Below are positions 59,067 through 64,000 of a stretch of 64,000 nucleotides of DNA, one piece after another. A program made the translations under genes and the position numbers. The DNA lies in contig WHUZ01000009.1 of the NCBI GenBank assembly GCA_015179045.1, positions 806,001 through 870,000 on the forward strand, in the 5' to 3' direction. The notes below the pieces were generated by a model. That model searched no databases. It was not told the DNA's origin and saw only the letters and a list, made by a program, of their open reading frames with translations. Every line of letters starts with the position of its first letter. The stretch's first letter is position 1. The DNA is from Kalaharituber pfeilii (lineage: Eukaryota > Ascomycota > Pezizomycetes > Pezizales > Pezizaceae).

Positions 59067-59539
59067 CAGGCTTGTATTCGTCAATCGGCTTGTATTGTTC
59101 CTTTGGTTTATACTCTTCGACAGGCTTGTAGTCTGGCTGGTGCTCCTCCTTTGGCTTATGCTCCTCCTTTTGCTTATGCTCCTCCTTTGGCTTATCTTTC
59201 TCCTTAGGTTCGTACTCCTCTATGGCCGACTTGACCTCTTTGTCATCTTTGTACTCCTTCCCTGGCTTGTATTCGATCGGTTTATGCTCTTCCTTAGGCT
59301 TATACTTTGTCTCCTCGTCAGACTTGTGTTCATCCTTTGCTTTGTACTCCTGCGGCTTGTATACTTCATACGCTTCTGGACCCTTGTTGTGGTACTCGGG
59401 CTTGTACTCTTCCGACTTATATCCTTCTGGCTCTTCGTAATAAGCCTCTTCATATTCTTGCTTATATTCGGCCTCCTCCTTATACTTCACCTCACTTGGC
59501 GAGCGCGGTCCCTCTTTTCGTGCATACTCTTCCTCTTGT

Positions 59540-60444
59540 TTTTTTGTTTTTTTTTTTATGTCATTAATCGCGTGCCGCCCTAAGGGCTACTGTGTTTCAC
59601 CACATCTCGACGCACACCACAATTCGACGCACTTTCCCACCAAAACTAGCCACGCAGAAGAGCGTGTACCTCAACCACTAGAGCAGAATTTTGTAAGCGC
59701 TATTTAGAGACACTAAATAAATACTTGTTCTTTATGTTTAGCACGTCTGCCTGCTCAAAGCAAGCATTCTCAAGGAATTATGGCACCGCGAAATTTGTAA
59801 CAATATCTTGGCATGTATTTGTATGGGATTCTCATACAATGTTTCAGCGGACTGAACATACTACTCTTTGTTAGCACTATCACACCAATAGCAATTGTCT
59901 TGTGATCAAAGGGCCCCCCCTAGTTGTACATTGATTTACTTGATTTTATTCAGTCCATTTTAATATATTGCATAGTTGGCATGCTGATATATATTTTCAG
60001 GTGCTCTTCCGATACTATTCATATGCAATATTTCTATGGGAATGAAAATATTTTGAACAGCTCAACAATTACTTCAAGGACTATGTTGATGCCATTCATG
60101 TATATCTCCATAGTGATAGGTTATCCAAATGAAATGTTTAAATATTTTTATTGAATTAATTGCAGGTGCAGTGGGTAGATTTCCATATCTGCAATTTTAC
60201 CGCAAAAATATATGCCAAGACTTATGTGAAAATGTGCAGAGATATAATTCATTCATAACTACCTTTTTTTAAAAGTAGAGATGCGGGATCTGAAGAATGA
60301 TGCTTGCTTTAAGCCTCCTGAAAGGCGCATGGAAAAGTAGATTCTGTGCGTGGGGATATACAGGTTCTCATTCGCTCAGTTTTGGTGGGAAAGTGCGTCG
60401 AATTGTGGTGTGCGTCGAGATGTGGTGAAACACAGTATGGCGAT
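59540..60444 (-). mobile_element. Family A hairpin mini-retroposon split by MITE M3
   Basis: Plus-strand parts are 59540-59589 (T-rich tail, ATGTCATTAATCGCGTGCCG, CCCTAAGGGC) and 60438-60444 (TGGCGAT). Subtracting the MITE gives one complete hairpin with ATCGC/GCGAT ends. The 12-bp TSD TCTTCCTCTTGT lies at 59528-59539 and 60445-60456. It starts at the hairpin base. Confidence 0.93.
59590..60435 (+). mobile_element. Foldback MITE, family M3 (846 bp)
   Basis: Ends CTGTGTTTCACCACATCTCG and its inverse, flanked by TA (59588-59589, 60436-60437). Two iterons (CACCACATCTCGACGCA, CACCACAATTCGACGCA) lie at each end. The arms hold CTTGGCATGTATTTGTATGG, a motif also present in M1 and M2. No coding capacity. 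The TA target is the TA in the middle of the A hairpin (CCATAGCCC). Confidence 0.95.
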
Positions 60445-60715
60445 TCTTCCTCTTGTTGTTTGTGACCCTCTTTCTCCACCTTGATCTCTTCCTTCTCTTT
60501 CACATAGCTATGATTAGGCTTCAACTCGCTATAGTGGGGCTGCTGCGATTTTGGTTTATGGTGTATGGGTTTATAGAATTCCGGTTGAAACTTGTCAATA
60601 GGCTACCTAGGGTAGATAGTAGAGTTTGACTGCGTCGTACTCGTGCAAGCTCCGCAAGGGTCGCCGGAGCCAGTGCCATTACGGCAACAAGGAGGGGAAC
60701 GGCGCAGAAATACAT

Positions 60716-61554
60716 GGTGCAGCGAGTGATGTATGTGCGCAGTCAAGGAGAGGGATGATCGGGGTGATATGAGATATAGGATAAGTGAATGTGGTTGGTA
60801 CAATAATGCACAGCTAAGACACTGTTCCGATAAATATGCAAGTGTGCGAAACGAAGGAGAGTAGCGGATCCGTCGATAGTTTGAGGGACAGATTCCGAGC
60901 AAACGATTTCAGCTACTATAGACAATCGATCGCATAAGGAAGTATGAATAAAATATCGGAAGGACCGCTTAGGACATTATCGAAACTTGTAAATGAGAGA
61001 ATATGTCTGCTATGCTCGGTTGCGGATGTTGGCTACGGAATCGGTATGCCGTCCAATTTTTCTGCACAACGCGGCATTCCAAGCGAAATGCCGAGGGCTG
61101 ACGAAGGACCTAAGAATAGGATCAGTTTCATTGCGTGTGGGTGGATTTAATGCGACGTGAAAGGCTACCTTTCCCTAGGCAAAATTAACCATACGCCAGA
61201 AATGAACATTGCTGCACCCGTAGCTACATAGTTCGAGTCCACGGAGACATTTGGATGCGGCGAAACCTTCGGGAGGAGAAAGAATCCACGCAGCGGCTGA
61301 GAGCAACTCTGGCTCCCTTGCCATTGCTGACAGGTACTTTACTTGGTTCCTGTTGTACGCTCTGCATCATGACTGAACGATATGTACACCTCACCGAAGG
61401 AATCGGGGTATATCACCTCAGCAGTAGCAATATTTCACCGCATTACACCATATTGTAAGTTTAGGTTCTGAAGGAACCATCACATTATCAGGGTAATTTC
61501 TCCACATGAACTCCGCTGCTTCGACACTTTGCGAATTGCAAGATGGGTCTAGAA
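60716..61554. other. Upstream region of the repeat gene, no other gene
   Basis: This includes the promoter of the minus-strand gene at 60715. No domain-bearing frame was found. Confidence 0.4.
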
Positions 61555-61564
61555 ACTTCAAATC

Positions 61565-61566
<2 letters not shown>

Positions 61567-61608
<42 letters not shown>

Positions 61609-61631
61609 CTGTACTTACTCGCGTGCCGCCC
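61567..61631 (-). mobile_element. Half-hairpin family A insertion (65 bp)
   Basis: (T)~38, then AATATCTGTACTTACTCGCG and TGCCGCCC, i.e. only the 3' strand of hairpin A, cut in the loop. The TSD ACTTCAAATCGA lies at 61555-61566 and 61632-61643. It parallels the half-hairpin copy at 17459. Confidence 0.93.
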
Positions 61632-61643
61632 ACTTCAAATCGA

Positions 61644-61929
61644 AGCCAACGTGCCATACCGACAAATACATTTGTGCTCAGTACTTGCGCATGCCATCCA
61701 GAAGGCACTTTGCTGGACTCGGCCACTGCGGCTATAAGGAATTTACCAGTATGTGGCATACCCCGAGGGGTGGGAAAGATGGGAATATGTGGAGCAGGGT
61801 AAGTGGGTGGAGAGGCAGGAGAATGGTGAAGAGGTGATCATCCTCGAGCAACTGTTCTACTCCTGTAGGGTATAGATAGGCAGGGGGGGAGGGGCGATGT
61901 GGGAATCATCTAGATAGTCGACATTTTCC
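61644..61929. other. No gene recognised
   Basis: Short stretch between two tails, with a G-run at about 61882-61889. No features seen. Confidence 0.4.
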
Positions 61930-62012
61930 TATGCTTGCCTCCGACCATCGAGTGTTTTGACCCAGGGACCCTGCCATAGCGAGTAGCGATAAGCGGGGTT
62001 ACGTGATACAAA
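61930..62012 (+). mobile_element. Family B tail with a short body
   Basis: Body CTATGCTTGCCTCCGACCAT, then CGAGTGTTTTGACCCAGGGA, hairpin CCCTGCCATAGCGAGTAGCG, ATAAGCGGGGTTACGTGA and A-tail. The body matches the element at 47960-48078, supporting a short repeated unit. TSD not identified; the 5' limit is approximate. Confidence 0.75.
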
Positions 62013-62459
62013 AAAAAAAAAGTACTAGGGGGTAGGGGAAAATACTCAGAAGCGCTATGCATGCATAATGTGCGCCACTTGACCGGGGGTCAAAATTGAA
62101 GTAGGTTGACTTTTTGTCGAAAAGTCTTCACAACAAGTGTATGGGTTTTACACACAAAAATATGACACACGTAATTTTAACTGCATACAAGTCAATAAAT
62201 TGTTGCATAATTACCACCCAACAGCCATATCAGCAAAGCTGATCTGGCACACTTCTAACTAATGACAGGAGCTTTTCTTTTGTTATTTATCCCACACTTC
62301 CTGAGGTTTTCCACCCTTGTTTGTGCATTCATCGCGTAAAATAATAATTCTGACGCTCTGAACTTGAGTAGTTTCTCAATTGTGAATTTCATGACTGAAC
62401 TTTTCATTTTGCTATTGTATGCAGGCTTCAGCAGGTGATTCGAGGCTGCGACTGGGATA

Positions 62460-63041
62460 TTAGAGGGATTTTGCTGATACCAGGGATTTATCAGGGATAA
62501 AGCCCTAAACATGTGGCACAACCCTGGGAATAGCAAAAAATGCAATTGAGTTTTTGCTGCATCAGGGATACTCCAGGTTTTCTCCCTTTCGTGCCCAGCC
62601 GCTAACCTACTTATCTCACTGAACTTCGAGATGGCAACTCAATTCAAAGCTTACTAAGTCATAACTGCGGGTGTGCTATGACTACTACTACCAATTTGGA
62701 CTGGTAACTATAGGCAGTACAGGTCGTAGTGTAGGCCTTTGCTCCCATGAAAATGGAACACCTTTGAACTACGTGTATCACAACTCAACATTCTCAGACA
62801 ATCCCTGATTTTTGGTTTACCGTGTGAATCAGTTCACTGGATCGATCTCAGCTTTCAGAATGAAAATTGAGTAAAAACTGGTGAAGATAGATGGGAGTCA
62901 AAAAGCAGTGGTTTCCAGGGATCCAGCCCTGGAAATCCAATCCCAGGGATGAAATTCCTCCCGTAGGTTTCTCTAGCGCGTGGCGCAGTCATCCCTGGAA
63001 ATCCCTGGAAACCATCCCTGGTGCCAGCAAAATCCCTCTAA
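62460..63041. mobile_element. Inverted-repeat element, family M4 (582 bp)
   Basis: Ends TTAGAGGGATTTTGCTG and its inverse, flanked by TA (62458-62459, 63042-63043). Inside each end are several direct CAGGGAT iterons (inverted as ATCCCTG at the right), for example CCAGGGATTTATCAGGGAT. No transposase frame is seen. TIR and iterons are unrelated to M1-M3. Confidence 0.88.
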
Positions 63042-63043
63042 TA

Positions 63044-64000
63044 TAATGGAGTTCTGTAACCTGGTTGAAAAATAAGGCGTGTTACTCAGTGAAGCGTGAC
63101 AGAAAATGCGTGTAGAATAACAAGTATTATATAATCAACGGGTCAACTCTATCCTAGCAACTATCCCTGTCAATTGTATGCAACTTTTTGCGCTTCTGAA
63201 GACTTACCCCTGCCCCGAGTACAAGTATGTCTCATGTTCTCTGCTGCGCTTGGCAAATAGTATGGCCGGCCCAAGGATCGCACCACTTTCTGCGCAGCGC
63301 AATGGTTGGTGAACGGATCAAAGGAGAAGTTTCGCCACAATCAGGAATGCAGTTGTACTGTATTTCAGTAGTAAGTCCAAGTTTTGGCCCAGAAACCCAG
63401 CGAGAACGGAAAGCTCAAGGAAAGGAGTTGCCAACTTATTGACATGATGGGGCTTACTTTCCATTTAACTATTTCAATGAGTGGCCCAGACAGTTGACCA
63501 TCCATTATAGCAGAGAACCGTAAAGGTCGCAGCTAACATGTTAACCGCAGCTGCCACTGACCTATCCAGAGAGGATAGAGATATCCACCTGAGTTGACTG
63601 GTAAGGTTGCTAGTGACCATTCGGCCTGATCGGCCGATAGCTACAGCAGGGCAATGCATTGACAGGGCGGGACACGGAAGCGTATCACTAGCAGATCGAC
63701 ACATGGAATGGATTGTTTATGAAGGAGGCTTATGGAACCTCTTCAAGAAGCTGATAATGGAGCTGGTAGATGGGAAAGGTGGACAGGCGACGTGAGGATT
63801 TTGTAGAGTTGCGAACTTAGGGGTTTCCTTTCGAGTCATGAAGGCTTGATATTGCCTCATTGGCGAACGACAGCATATGCACCGGCGAGAGATTGACCTT
63901 TACTATAACACTAACACAGGTATAGCATGAGTTGTTCAAACATGGCGGATGGCCTGTGTACTGAGATAAGACTCACCTGTGTGAAGACTGGTAGGTTAGA
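63044..64000. other. No gene recognised
   Basis: Short frames only, none with a domain. The window ends without a clear feature. Confidence 0.4.

Larger units (their letters stand above)
58983..60715 (-). pseudogene. Secreted Lys/Glu/Pro/Tyr-rich repeat protein gene carrying three insertions
   Basis: The start at 60715 gives a signal peptide (MYFCAVPLLVAVMALAPATLA). A short intron of about 38 nt (or a frameshift) then connects to PIDKFQPEFYKPIHHKPK and LKPNHSYVKEKEEIKVEKEG. After the insertion at 59540-60444 the same frame continues as EEAEYKQEYEEAYYEEPEGY and a long repeat domain of K-P-K-E-E-H / E-Y-K-P type units (KPKEEHKQKEEHKPKEEH). After the insertion at 58998-59066 only KPD and the TAG stop (58983-58985) remain. 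The composition is highly charged and disordered, as in cell-wall-associated or secreted repeat proteins, but the function is unknown. Both retroposons add in-frame stops when left in place, so the current gene is broken unless they are spliced out. Confidence 0.75.

Noticed and set aside
965..62012. CRISPR-like interpretation of the recurring hairpins
   Set aside because: Copies are dispersed in both orientations, each with its own TSD and poly(A); there are no regular spacers and the genome is eukaryotic.

Overview
The window comes from a filamentous ascomycete (Pezizomycotina). Evidence: intron-bearing genes with introns of about 50-78 nt and CTAAT-like branch sites, an Elongin-A gene, a fungal DUF3292-type gene, a small secreted cysteine-rich protein and an OTT_1508-like deaminase-type gene, embedded in many Tad-like non-LTR retrotransposon (LINE) fragments. 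The class or species cannot be named from the sequence alone.

Layout. 1-37 kb is mostly non-coding with a few host genes: a Ser/Thr-rich hypothetical protein (6357-7136, minus), Elongin-A (10234-11751, minus), a secreted Cys-rich protein (23771-24223, plus), a DUF3292-type membrane protein (28664-31095, plus, with two apparent GC-AG introns) and a secreted GmrSD/HNH-type nuclease (32174-33090, minus). Between them lie very short retroposed insertions and one ~850-bp foldback MITE. 37-61 kb is a repeat nest: LINE fragments inserted into one another up to three layers deep, four foldback/MITE elements, and two host genes broken by insertions (a deaminase-like gene at 39255-43464 and a secreted KP/E-rich repeat protein at 58983-60715). 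61-64 kb holds more tails and a fifth inverted-repeat element.

Main observation. Two unrelated terminal hairpins, each directly followed by poly(A), recur throughout. Family A reads CTCGCCATAGCCC, a short variable loop, GGGCGGCATGCGAG, then TAATGATAT and poly(A). Family B reads CCCTGCC, a variable core, GCGGGGTTACGTGA, then poly(A). They form the 3' ends of two LINE lineages, but most copies are stand-alone insertions of 37-91 bp flanked by 8-15 bp target-site duplications (TSDs). In nearly all intact mini-copies the 5' end lies within 0-3 nt of the 5' base of the hairpin, and the loop-closing pair of hairpin A shows compensatory changes (C:G, T:A, A:T). This suggests the hairpin plus poly(A) behaves as a discrete retroposed unit, or that reverse transcription ends reproducibly at the hairpin base. 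TSD pairs let the insertion order be read exactly, including a MITE that landed inside a family A hairpin that itself sits inside a gene.
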